Assembly: GCF_000504305.1 (NCBI RefSeq)
Contig: NZ_KI632512.1
Location: 3,784,404-3,848,403 of the forward strand
Source: Nitratidesulfovibrio termitidis HI1
GTDB taxonomy: Bacteria > Desulfobacterota > Desulfovibrionia > Desulfovibrionales > Desulfovibrionaceae
Direction of reading: 5' to 3'
DNA length: 64,000 nt
Each line of letters begins with the position of its first letter. Within the stretch, counting starts at the first letter, position 1. The notes beneath the pieces are model-generated. The model did no database searches. It saw only the letters and a list, made by a program, of their open reading frames with translations, and had not been told where the DNA came from. The translations under genes were made by a program, and so were the position numbers. Positions 39,310-46,702 of this stretch are shown here, piece after piece.

Positions 39310-39947
39310 GCCCTGTAAAGCCGCGCATTTCCACCTTTCCCATGGGGCCGCTGGAAACCAACGGCTACCTCGTGCACCTGGACGGGGCGGCCATTGCCGT
39401 GGACCCGGGCGGTGCGCCTCGTCCCATGCTCCAGTACGCGGAAAAGAACGGGCTTGCCCTTACGCACATCCTGATCACCCACCTGCACTTCGACCACATC
39501 TACGGTGCGGCGGCCCTGGCGGAGGCCTCTGGCGCGCCGGTGCTGGCGAGCGCAGCCGACGCCTTCCTGATGGAGACGGAACTGGGCCGGGGCGGGGCCT
39601 TCGGCTTTCCCCGCGTGACGCCGTTCAGCTACCAGCCGGTGGAAGAAGGCGACCTGGACCTGGGCGCCATCGCCTGCCGCGCCCTGGCCACGCCGGGGCA
39701 CACGCCGGGCAGCCTGTCGTTTCATTTTCCGCAGGCGGGCGCGGTGATCGTGGGCGACCTGCTGTTCCACCGGTCCATCGGTCGCACGGACTTTCCCGGC
39801 GGCGACCTGGACGCCCTGCGCCGCTCGGTGGTGCAGAAGATCTTCACCCTGCCCGACGACACCCTGGTCTACCCGGGCCACGGGCCTGAGACCACCGTGG
39901 GTTCCGAAAAATTGAACAACCCGTACTTCACGGAGTTTTCCCTGTAG
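39306..39947 (+). CDS. Metallo-beta-lactamase-fold hydrolase (glyoxalase II-like)
   Basis: 213 residues. Metal site THLHFDH (HxHxDH), further ligands in TPGHTPGSLSFHF, VGDLLFHRSIGRTDFPGGD and the final VYPGHGPETTVG. This pattern is the hydroxyacylglutathione hydrolase-like subgroup. GTG start overlaps the nitroreductase stop. Probably a soluble Zn/Fe thioesterase; substrate unknown. Confidence 0.92.
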   Translation: MSPVKPRISTFPMGPLETNGYLVHLDGAAIAVDPGGAPRPMLQYAEKNGLALTHILITHLHFDHIYGAAALAEASGAPVLASAADAFLMETELGRGGAFGFPRVTPFSYQPVEEGDLDLGAIACRALATPGHTPGSLSFHFPQAGAVIVGDLLFHRSIGRTDFPGGDLDALRRSVVQKIFTLPDDTLVYPGHGPETTVGSEKLNNPYFTEFSL

Positions 39948-40036
39948 CCTTTACGTACAGGCTGTTATATTCGGAGCGTAAGTATATGCCGGAACCGCTG
40001 CTTGTCGATTTGCGAGCCACCTGCTGAGGGGTGGGC

Positions 40037-40303
40037 ATGGAGGTAGGTTGGTACCTCCGTTTCAAGCCTGATGCGGCTCTGGTGTTTCTGGTCGGCCATG
40101 GGTCCGTGGATGCGGCGCTGGGTGCGCTGCACACGGTTTCCGGCTGGCAGGCCAAGGTCACCCGGCACGAGGACCATGCGGAAATCCGCTTCCGGCGAGG
40201 CACGCCGGACGGAGACGATGCACGGTGGCGCGAGCCGGGTGGGCCAGGGGAGCCAAACGATGCCGGTGGGGGGCGCCACACCGGGGGGCACGGCAAGGAG
40301 TAG
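40037..40303 (+). CDS. Possible small protein (88 aa)
   Basis: Weakly supported. ATG 40037 with GAGGGG upstream; MEVGWYLRFKPDAALVFLVG then GSVDAALGALHTVSGWQ and KVTRHEDHAEIRFRR read like a folded domain, followed by a Gly-rich, charged tail. Its stop overlaps the SD of the next gene, consistent with coupling. A hairpin GGAGGTA / TACCTCC sits on its first codons, which could mean the segment is regulatory instead. Confidence 0.4.
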   Translation: MEVGWYLRFKPDAALVFLVGHGSVDAALGALHTVSGWQAKVTRHEDHAEIRFRRGTPDGDDARWREPGGPGEPNDAGGGRHTGGHGKE

Positions 40304-40305
40304 CC

Positions 40306-40938
40306 ATGAACGCAAGCACCATTCCTGCCCGGGCGTTGTCATGCAGCCCGCGCGCCAACGGCAACAGCGACAAGCTGGCCGCCCTGTTCGCGCGCGGATT
40401 CGCCGAGGCTGGCGGCAACATAGAGGTCACGCTGATGCGCCAGTACGAGGTGCGCCCCTGCGTGTCCTGCTATCGTTGCCAGCACGATCCCAACGGCTGG
40501 TGCTTTCTGGAAGGCACCGACCGCAGCGCTCCGCTGTTCTCCATGCTGCACGAGGCCCCCGCGCTGTTTTTTGCCGCGCCGGTATTCTTCTATCACCTGC
40601 CCGCCATGTTCAAGGCGTTCATCGACCGGGGCCAGTCCTACTGGCTGCGACGCGAGGCGGGCGACCCCCGGCTGCTGTCCCTGCCGCGCCGCACGGCCTG
40701 GGTGGCCCTGGTGGCCGGGCGCAAGAAGGGCGAGCATATCTTTGACGGCAGCCTGCTGACGTTGCGCTACTTTCTGGCGGCGTTCAACATCACCCTGGCC
40801 GAACCGTTGCTGCTGGCGGGCTATGACGGGCCGGACGACATCGCCAACGATCCGGCAACCTGCGCGCGAGTGCTGGAATACGGCGGCAATGCCGCGCGGG
40901 CCATGTTCGACGGCCAGGCCATGGCCGTGAACCAGTAG
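40306..40938 (+). CDS. Flavodoxin-like NAD(P)H-dependent FMN reductase
   Basis: 210 residues, flavodoxin fold. FMN phosphate loop SCSPRANGNSDKLAALFARG, Cys-rich CVSCYRCQHDPNGWC typical of the iron-sulfur flavoprotein/NADPH-FMN-reductase group, and APVFFYHLPAMFKAFIDRGQ. The cysteine spacing CxxCxxC resembles iron-sulfur flavoproteins, so it may carry a cluster (inference). AAGGAG before the ATG. comF starts 3 bases after its stop. Confidence 0.88.
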   Translation: MNASTIPARALSCSPRANGNSDKLAALFARGFAEAGGNIEVTLMRQYEVRPCVSCYRCQHDPNGWCFLEGTDRSAPLFSMLHEAPALFFAAPVFFYHLPAMFKAFIDRGQSYWLRREAGDPRLLSLPRRTAWVALVAGRKKGEHIFDGSLLTLRYFLAAFNITLAEPLLLAGYDGPDDIANDPATCARVLEYGGNAARAMFDGQAMAVNQ

Positions 40939-40941
40939 CCG

Positions 40942-41784
40942 GTGCATCCCCTTCGGGCACGCCTTGCGGCGTGGGCGCGCGCCTGCGGCCTGGCGGAAGT
41001 GCGTTGCGCCGCCTGTGGCAGGCCGTGCGAGGGGCAGGCCGCAGATCCTCCCTGTACCCCGCGCGGCGGTAATGCCGTCGCATCGCCCGGTCCGGCGGAA
41101 TCATTTTTCCATGCCCCGCCCTTGTGCCCGGCCTGCACCGTGGCCTTGGCTCCGCGCCGGGGCGGCATCTGCCCGCGCTGCGGCGCGCCGCACGCCCTGC
41201 CCACCCTGCCGGATTCGCCCTGCGGCCATTGTCTGGCCTCCCCGCCGCCATGGGCCGCCTTTCGCATGCACGGCCTGTATGAAGGCGCCCTGCGCCATCT
41301 GGTGTTGCGGGTGAAATTTGCCGAGGACCATGCCGCCGCGCGTCTGCTGGGCGGGCTGCTGGCCACGGCCTGCGCGGGCCTGCCCCGGCCCGACGGAGTG
41401 GTGCCGGTGCCGTTGCACCCGGAACGGCTGCGCCGCAGGGGCTGCAACCAGTGCCTGGAGCTTGCCCGTCTGCCCGCCGCCGCCCTGGGCGCGCCGTTGC
41501 GCCCCGGCTGGCTGACCCGCGTGGTGCCCACCCGTCCCCAGACGGGGCTTTCACGGCAGGAGCGCCGCCGCAACCTGCGCGGGGCGTTCGCCGCGCACCC
41601 GGACGTGCGCGGCAGGCGCATTCTGCTGGTGGACGACATCTGCACCACCGGCACCACGCTGGCCCGTGCCGTGGACTGCCTGTTGCGGGCCGGGGCCGTG
41701 GTCGTGGACTGCGCCGTGGCGGCACGTACCCCCGCCCATCCCGCCCATCCCGCCCATTCCGGACAACGCGGTCGGCGCGGATAG
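40942..41784 (+). CDS. comF: ComF-type amidophosphoribosyltransferase-like protein
   Basis: 280 residues. N-terminal zinc-ribbon-like cysteines (CAACGRPC, CPAC, CPRCG, CGHC) and a C-terminal phosphoribosyltransferase domain with the PRPP loop RRILLVDDICTTGTTLARAV. ComF homologues are needed for DNA uptake in naturally competent bacteria; elsewhere their role is unclear. GTG start at 40942 without a good SD. The C-terminus ends in a PAHPAHPAH nine-base repeat. Confidence 0.88.
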   Translation: MHPLRARLAAWARACGLAEVRCAACGRPCEGQAADPPCTPRGGNAVASPGPAESFFHAPPLCPACTVALAPRRGGICPRCGAPHALPTLPDSPCGHCLASPPPWAAFRMHGLYEGALRHLVLRVKFAEDHAAARLLGGLLATACAGLPRPDGVVPVPLHPERLRRRGCNQCLELARLPAAALGAPLRPGWLTRVVPTRPQTGLSRQERRRNLRGAFAAHPDVRGRRILLVDDICTTGTTLARAVDCLLRAGAVVVDCAVAARTPAHPAHPAHSGQRGRRG

Positions 41785-41888
41785 CCGCCGTCGATTGCCT
41801 TTCCCCGACCTTTCCTTACTTCCCCATCCGTAGACCTCATGCCCGCGCGCGGACACATGCCCGCACACGGCAACGCAAGGAGCACGCA

Positions 41889-42626
41889 ATGGAAACGACA
41901 GCCAGAAACGCCATCGTCACCGGCGGATCGCGCGGCATCGGCCGGGCCATCGCCCTGCGCCTGGCTCGGGACGGATTCGGCGTGGTGGTCAACTACGCCA
42001 GCAACGCGGCCGCCGCGCTTGACGTGGTGGACGGCATTGTCCGTGCGGGGGGACGGGCGGTTGCCGTGCCCGGCGATGTGGGCGATGCGGGCGATGTGGA
42101 GCGGCTGTTCGCCGCCGCGCACGACGCCTTCGGCCAGGTGGGCGTGGTGGTGAACAGCGCGGGCATCATGCCCATGCTGCCCATTGCCGGGGGCGACACC
42201 GCAGCCTTCGAGAAGGTGCTGCGCACCAACCTGACAGGCGCCTTCAACGTGCTGTCCCAGGCGGCCAACGCGCTTGCGGCGGGCGGGCGCATCATCGCCC
42301 TGTCCACCAGCGTCATCGCCAAGTCCTTCCCCGGCTACGGGCCGTACATCGCCAGCAAGGCAGGGGTGGAAGGGCTGGTGCGGGTGCTGGCCAACGAACT
42401 GCGGGGGCGGTCCATCACCGTCAATGCCGTGGCCCCCGGGCCGGTGGCCACGGACCTGTTCCTGAACGGCAAGACCGAGGAGCAGATCGCCACCATCGGC
42501 AAGCTTGCCCCCCTGGAACGGCTGGGCACGCCGGAAGAGATCGCCGCCGTGGTGTCCTTTCTGGCCGGGTCGGAAGGCGGCTGGGTCAACGCCCAGGTGG
42601 TGCGGGTGAACGGCGGGTTTGCCTGA
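41889..42626 (+). CDS. Short-chain dehydrogenase/reductase
   Basis: 245 residues, classical SDR. Cofactor motif TGGSRGIG, NSAG at the active-site strand, catalytic Ser in IIALSTSVIAKS, YIASK (YxxxK), and PGPVATDLF. Asn after the second strand (VVNYASN) suggests NADP preference. AAGGAG precedes the ATG at 41889; the long in-frame opening upstream is a shadow of comF. Substrate unknown, FabG-like. Confidence 0.93.
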   Translation: METTARNAIVTGGSRGIGRAIALRLARDGFGVVVNYASNAAAALDVVDGIVRAGGRAVAVPGDVGDAGDVERLFAAAHDAFGQVGVVVNSAGIMPMLPIAGGDTAAFEKVLRTNLTGAFNVLSQAANALAAGGRIIALSTSVIAKSFPGYGPYIASKAGVEGLVRVLANELRGRSITVNAVAPGPVATDLFLNGKTEEQIATIGKLAPLERLGTPEEIAAVVSFLAGSEGGWVNAQVVRVNGGFA

Positions 42627-42845
42627 TCGCTCGAAGCGTCCTGTTCATTCCGGTGCCCCCTGAAGAGGCTTGAGCCATCGGGGCACGGGGCCGGTGGATC
42701 ACCGTTGCAGGCGGCATCGGGTGTCTTGCGGCGCGCATCAGGACGGCACTCCATCCCCTGCGCGAGAGCCGGGGCACGGGCCATACGGCCTGCATCCCCG
42801 GCCCTTGCGCGCTTTTGATGGTGACACGACATGCTGTTTCGTGTA

Positions 42846-42873
42846 ACGAAGCATCTCATATTTCATGCTTCGT
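42846..42873. promoter_or_regulatory. Inverted repeat before the DUF4198 gene
   Basis: Perfect 9-bp arms ACGAAGCAT / ATGCTTCGT with a 10-base spacer, 36 bases before the start. A second, overlapping inverted repeat (ACACGA / TCGTGT) lies just upstream. Could be an operator or a leader hairpin. Confidence 0.55.
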
Positions 42874-42909
42874 ATCCCTGCACGCATATCAACAGGAAAG
42901 GAGTGTCCC

Positions 42910-43698
42910 ATGCAGCTTCGCAGGCTTGTCGGCGCGCTGGCGCTGGTGCTTGTCACGGCGGCCCCGGCCCTTGCCCACTTCGGCATGATCATCCCCGACG
43001 CCCCGGTGGCCACCGCCGCCAAGCGCGCCGCCACCGTCACCCTGTCGTTCTCGCACCCCTTCGAGGGGCACGGCATGAACCTGGAACGTCCCCAGGCCTT
43101 CGGCGTGGTGCGGGTGGACGGCGACAAGACCGAACGTACCGACCTTCTGGCCTCGCTGAAGGAAACCAAGGTCATGGGCAAGGCCGCCTGGAAGACCGGT
43201 TTCACCTTCCCCAGGCCCGGCGTGTACATGTTCACCATGGAGCCCAAGCTGTACTGGGAGCCGGAAGAAGACTGCTACATCCAGCATCTGACCAAGGTGG
43301 TGGTGCCCGCCTTCGGCAACGAGGACGGCTGGGATACCCCGGCGGGGCTGAAGTTCGAGATCATTCCCCTTACCCGCCCCTTCGGCAACTACGCGGGCAG
43401 CGTGTTCACCGGCGTGGCCATGCTGGACGGCAAGCCCGCCCCCGGCGTGGACGTTGAAGTGGAATACTACAACGCCCAGGGCAAGTACGCCGCGCCCACC
43501 GAGTTCCACGTGACCCAGGTGGTCAAGACCGATGCCAACGGCGTGTTTACCGTGGCCTGCCCGCTGGCGGGCTGGTGGGGCTTTGCCGCGCTGACCACCG
43601 CGCCCGAACAGGTCAAGGGACCCGATGGCGCCATGAAGGACGTGGAAATCGGCGCGGTGCTCTGGACCCGCTTCGACGCCTTCAAGTCCGCAAAGTAG
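42910..43698 (+). CDS. Periplasmic DUF4198 protein (NikK-like)
   Basis: 262 residues. Signal peptide MQLRRLVGALALVLVTAAPALA, mature protein beginning HFGMIIPD, i.e. an N-terminal histidine right after the cleavage site, as in NikK/DUF4198 proteins linked to nickel/cobalt uptake. FSHPFEGHGMNLERP and YMFTMEPKLYWEPEEDCYIQ are family-like; a second carboxypeptidase-regulatory-like domain (MLDGKPAPGVDVEVEYYN) follows. AAGGAG before the ATG. No ECF or ABC nickel transporter is adjacent, so the metal role is inferred from family only. Confidence 0.82.
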   Translation: MQLRRLVGALALVLVTAAPALAHFGMIIPDAPVATAAKRAATVTLSFSHPFEGHGMNLERPQAFGVVRVDGDKTERTDLLASLKETKVMGKAAWKTGFTFPRPGVYMFTMEPKLYWEPEEDCYIQHLTKVVVPAFGNEDGWDTPAGLKFEIIPLTRPFGNYAGSVFTGVAMLDGKPAPGVDVEVEYYNAQGKYAAPTEFHVTQVVKTDANGVFTVACPLAGWWGFAALTTAPEQVKGPDGAMKDVEIGAVLWTRFDAFKSAK

Positions 43699-43977
43699 CA
43701 GCCAATTACAGGCCGCGCGCGGCGGGGACCCCCGCCAGGCCCATGCAATGATCGCCCGGTTCCGGCTTGTGCCGGGGCCGGGTGTCGGCATATCCGCAGG
43801 CTGGCGCAACCATGCGGTAAAGTGGCATTACGTAGTCCATGCAGTGGGTAGGGCGCATGATTGGTTGCCCCATGACGGCTTGCATTCCATGGGCGAAGCC
43901 TTATGATTGCCTGAACGCCACCGGCGCGGCCTTCACGGCGCACCGGCCCCGGCGTCAGAACCGGTCCGGAGGCTTCC

Positions 43978-44376
43978 ATGCGCGTGCTCATCGTCGAGGA
44001 CGACTTCACCAGCCGCAAGTACCTGCAAACCATCCTGTCGCCTTACGGGGCCTGCGACATCGCCGTCAGCGGTGTCGAGGCGGTTGAGGCATTCGCGGCG
44101 GCGCTGAACGCGCAACAGCCGTACGACCTTGTCTGTCTGGACATCATGCTGCCCGAGATGGACGGACAGGAGGCCCTGCGGCGCATCCGCGCCATGGAGC
44201 GCAAACAGGGGGTGGCCCCGGCGGACGAGGTGCCCGTGGTGATGACCACCGCCCTCGACGACCCGCGCAACGTGGTGGAGGCCTACTACAAGGGCGGGGC
44301 CACGTCGTACGTGCCCAAGCCCATCGACCGCCAGTTGTTCGTACAGATGTTGAAGGGGCTTGGCGTCATCCGCTGA
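43978..44376 (+). CDS. Single-domain response regulator (CheY-like)
   Basis: 132 residues. RVLIVEDDFTSRKYLQTIL (acidic pair), VCLDIMLPEMDGQEAL (phospho-Asp), VVMTTALDD (Thr switch) and ATSYVPKPIDRQ (Lys). A lone receiver, probably a relay or motility-type regulator. GGAGG precedes the ATG. Not paired with a kinase gene here. Confidence 0.92.
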   Translation: MRVLIVEDDFTSRKYLQTILSPYGACDIAVSGVEAVEAFAAALNAQQPYDLVCLDIMLPEMDGQEALRRIRAMERKQGVAPADEVPVVMTTALDDPRNVVEAYYKGGATSYVPKPIDRQLFVQMLKGLGVIR

Positions 44377-44442
44377 TCCCCAATCGTCCTTTCGCCCGTT
44401 GGCTTCGTCAAACCGCGCCTTCCATGGCTTTGCTGTCCTTAT

Positions 44443-44475
44443 CCGTAAGATTCGCGTTACGCGCTCACCTAACGG
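44443..44475. repeat. REP-like palindrome, variant copy E
   Basis: CCGTAA...TTACGCGCTCACCTAACGG; shares TTGCTGTCYTTATCCGTAA flank with copy B near 10.05 kb but has a longer centre. Confidence 0.55.
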
Positions 44476-44519
44476 CTAAGGCTCGGTCAAATACGATCAG
44501 AGCGCGATGCGGTCGCCAT

Positions 44520-44547
44520 CCGTAATGCTCGAAGACTCGCATAACGG
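44520..44547. repeat. REP-like palindrome, copy D
   Basis: CCGTAATGC / GCATAACGG around TCGAAGACTC, followed by CTGCCGC. Inverted relative to copy B and identical to it across 32 bases. The 44377-44850 gap holds only these repeats and the Tim44 gene's upstream region. Confidence 0.8.
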
Positions 44548-44850
44548 CTGCCGCATATTCTCTCATGGCAGGCTTGTTTTCCTCGCCAACGAACGAAAAT
44601 CCTGATTGGGGAATCTCCCGGCTTTGCTGAAGCCATTCTCCTCACGCATCTGCCCGGCGCTTCCGGCCCGGAGCCGCAGCGCCGCCCGTCGCATGCCGCC
44701 GTTTCGATGGTGGACCGACGCCGCACCGACACCCCCGTCGTTGCACCGGCCCTATTTCATGTGGGCCGCAACTGATGCGGTATGCCGGTGGGCACAGCCC
44801 GCCTGTCTACCCCGACTTCGACCCACCGCACGCATCCATCGGGAGTACCC

Positions 44851-45759
44851 ATGACCCGTACCCGGATTATTGCCTGTTGCCTGGCCGTAGCCGTGGCCTT
44901 TTGCCTGAGCATGACCGACCTTGCCGACGCCAAGCGCCTTGGCGGGGGCAGGTCGTTCGGCGGCAGCCCCAGTTACCAGCGCAGCTTCACCCCCACCCAG
45001 CCTTCTCCTTCCTCGCCGAGCTTCAACCGGCAGCAGCAGACCCAGCAGCCCGGCCCCGCCACACCGCAGCAGGCCCCGCGCTCCCGCTTTGGCGGGTTCG
45101 GCGGCATTCTGGGCGGCATGCTGGCGGGCAGCCTGATCGGCTCGCTGCTGTTCGGCGGCGGCTTTGGCGGCGTGGGCATGATGGACATGCTGCTGCTGGC
45201 GCTGGTGGCCTTCATGGCGCTGAAGTTCTTTGCCGCCCGTCGCGGCAGCAACCCCGCCCCGGCCAACGGCCCCGGGGGCATGCGCCGCGAGGCCGATTAC
45301 GGCGCCCAATCCGGCTCCAGTGCCGGGTGGGACGCCCTGCGCACGGCCCCTGCGGCTGCCGCTGACGCGCAACCCGCGTCGCCCGGCATTCCCGAGGGCT
45401 TCGACACCGAGGACTTCCTGCGCGGGGCCAAGCTGGCCTACAACCGCCTGCAATCCTCGTGGGACCGGCGCGACCTGGACGACATCGCCCAGTTCACCAC
45501 CCCCGAGATACTCAGGGAAATCACGCAACAGGCCCAGGAAGACCCCGGCCCCTCGCGTACAGATATCCTGTACTGCAACGCCAGCGTGCTCTCCGTCACC
45601 GAAGAGAAGGACCGCAGCGTGGCCACCGTGTTCTTCGACGTGCTGATGCGAGAGGACGCCCAGGCTGATGCGCCCGGCCAGGTGCGCGAGGTATGGCACT
45701 TCGTGCGCACCGGCAACGAGATGTGGCGGCTGGACGGCATTCAGCAGGTGGAAATGTAG
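44851..45759 (+). CDS. Tim44-like domain membrane protein
   Basis: 302 residues. Signal-like N-terminus (RIIACCLAVAVAFCLSMTD), a Gly/Pro/Gln-rich region, one hydrophobic Gly-rich stretch (GGILGGMLAGSLIGSLLFGG, about 90-110, with a second helix MLLLALVAFMALKFF), then a Tim44/MRPL45-type domain (about 190-302: FLRGAKLAYNRLQSSWDRRD, LREITQQAQ, VREVWHFVRTGNEMWRLDGI). Function in bacteria is unclear. GGGAG precedes ATG 44851, which also begins the signal peptide; the 23-residue upstream extension is rejected. Confidence 0.9.
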   Translation: MTRTRIIACCLAVAVAFCLSMTDLADAKRLGGGRSFGGSPSYQRSFTPTQPSPSSPSFNRQQQTQQPGPATPQQAPRSRFGGFGGILGGMLAGSLIGSLLFGGGFGGVGMMDMLLLALVAFMALKFFAARRGSNPAPANGPGGMRREADYGAQSGSSAGWDALRTAPAAAADAQPASPGIPEGFDTEDFLRGAKLAYNRLQSSWDRRDLDDIAQFTTPEILREITQQAQEDPGPSRTDILYCNASVLSVTEEKDRSVATVFFDVLMREDAQADAPGQVREVWHFVRTGNEMWRLDGIQQVEM

Positions 45760-45836
45760 CAGCGCGCCTGATGCCGGGCGGCAGACGCCCGGCGGCGGGT
45801 AGGCTGCCGGGCACAGAAGCGCCGAATGACATTGAA

Positions 45837-45880
45837 GGGGCGGTTTCCCGTGGGTTCACCACAGGAAGCCGCCCCGTTTC
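45837..45880 (+). terminator. Hairpin between the Tim44 and peroxiredoxin genes
   Basis: Stem GGGGCGGTTTCC / GGAAGCCGCCCC with one G-U pair and a 15-base loop, followed by GTTTCG. It lies between convergent genes and may serve both strands. Confidence 0.55.
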
Positions 45881-45972
45881 GTGCATTCCGCATGGCCCTG
45901 CATCGGCGCGTTGCGCCAGTCGCATCGGACAGCTACCGGACGCTGGCGATGCTATTTGCCTGTCAGCCTCTG

Positions 45973-46464
45973 CTATTTGCCTGTCAGGCGCCGCAATTCG
46001 TCCAGCACCGCTTGGGCATGCCCGTCCACCTTCACCGGCGACCACACCGAACGCACCGCGCCCTCCGGCCCGATGAGAAAGGTGGAACGCACGATGCCGG
46101 TCACCGCCTTGCCGTACATCATTTTGGTGCCGAAGGCCCCGTAGGTCTTGGCCACCGAGCGGTCCGGGTCGCTCAGCAGGGCCACGCCCAGGTCCTGCTT
46201 CAGCGTGAAGTTGCCGATGGCTTTCGGAGAATCGGGGCTTACCCCGACCACGGCCGCGCCCGCCGCCGCAAACTCGGGCAGCATGCAGGTAAAGTCGCGC
46301 GCCTCGCGGGTGCAGCCGGGGGTGCTGGCCTTGGGGTAGAAGTAGAGCACCAGCCATGTTCCGGCAAAGTCGGCCAGGGCGCGCGGCGCACCGGATGCGT
46401 CCGCCAGCCGGAAGTCGGGGGCCGCCTTGCCCGACAGCGAGGCGGCGGTGATCAGTTCGCTCAT
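45973..46464 (-). CDS. bcp: Thioredoxin-dependent peroxiredoxin (Bcp/PrxQ family)
   Basis: 163 residues. APDFRLADASG, LYFYPKASTPGCTREARDF with the peroxidatic Cys in PGCT; the position five residues on, where E. coli Bcp has the resolving Cys, is Arg, though a Cys occurs nine residues on (DFTC). So resolution is 1-Cys or atypical. Reduces peroxides and lipid hydroperoxides; relevant to an oxygen-sensitive anaerobe. GGAG precedes the ATG. Confidence 0.93.
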   Translation of the reverse strand: MSELITAASLSGKAAPDFRLADASGAPRALADFAGTWLVLYFYPKASTPGCTREARDFTCMLPEFAAAGAAVVGVSPDSPKAIGNFTLKQDLGVALLSDPDRSVAKTYGAFGTKMMYGKAVTGIVRSTFLIGPEGAVRSVWSPVKVDGHAQAVLDELRRLTGK

Positions 46465-46646
46465 GGATATGCTCCGTGGTCTGGGCCGATGTTCATTATT
46501 TGCGGGTGGTGCAATACAGCGGGGTGCCGCTGCCGGATGTATCCGGAATAGCCGCGCTCCGGTTCGGCGCTTGCCGGTGTCTTTCCGTGGCGCCGCTCTG
46601 CCGCAGGTGCACTCTGGTGTGCCCTGAAGTCGTGTTCGGTCGCAAT

Positions 46647-46691
46647 GCCGCCCGGAATGCCCCCCATTCGGCGGGGCGCATTCCGGGCGGC
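46647..46691 (-). terminator. Strong hairpin after the AsmA gene
   Basis: 14-bp perfect outer stem GCCGCCCGGAATGC / GCATTCCGGGCGGC plus an inner CCCC / GGGG, 11 bases after the stop of the minus-strand AsmA gene. No U tract, so it may act as an mRNA 3' stabiliser as well as a terminator. Confidence 0.6.
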
Positions 46692-46702
46692 GTGGGTGTC
46701 CG

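Noticed and set aside
39962-39983. A 12-base match (CTCCGAATATAA) between the end of the hydrolase gene and the region beside tRNA-Ser, considered as att sites
   Set aside because: Too short, no integrase gene and no foreign gene block between them that needs explaining; likely chance similarity of AT-rich 3' regions.
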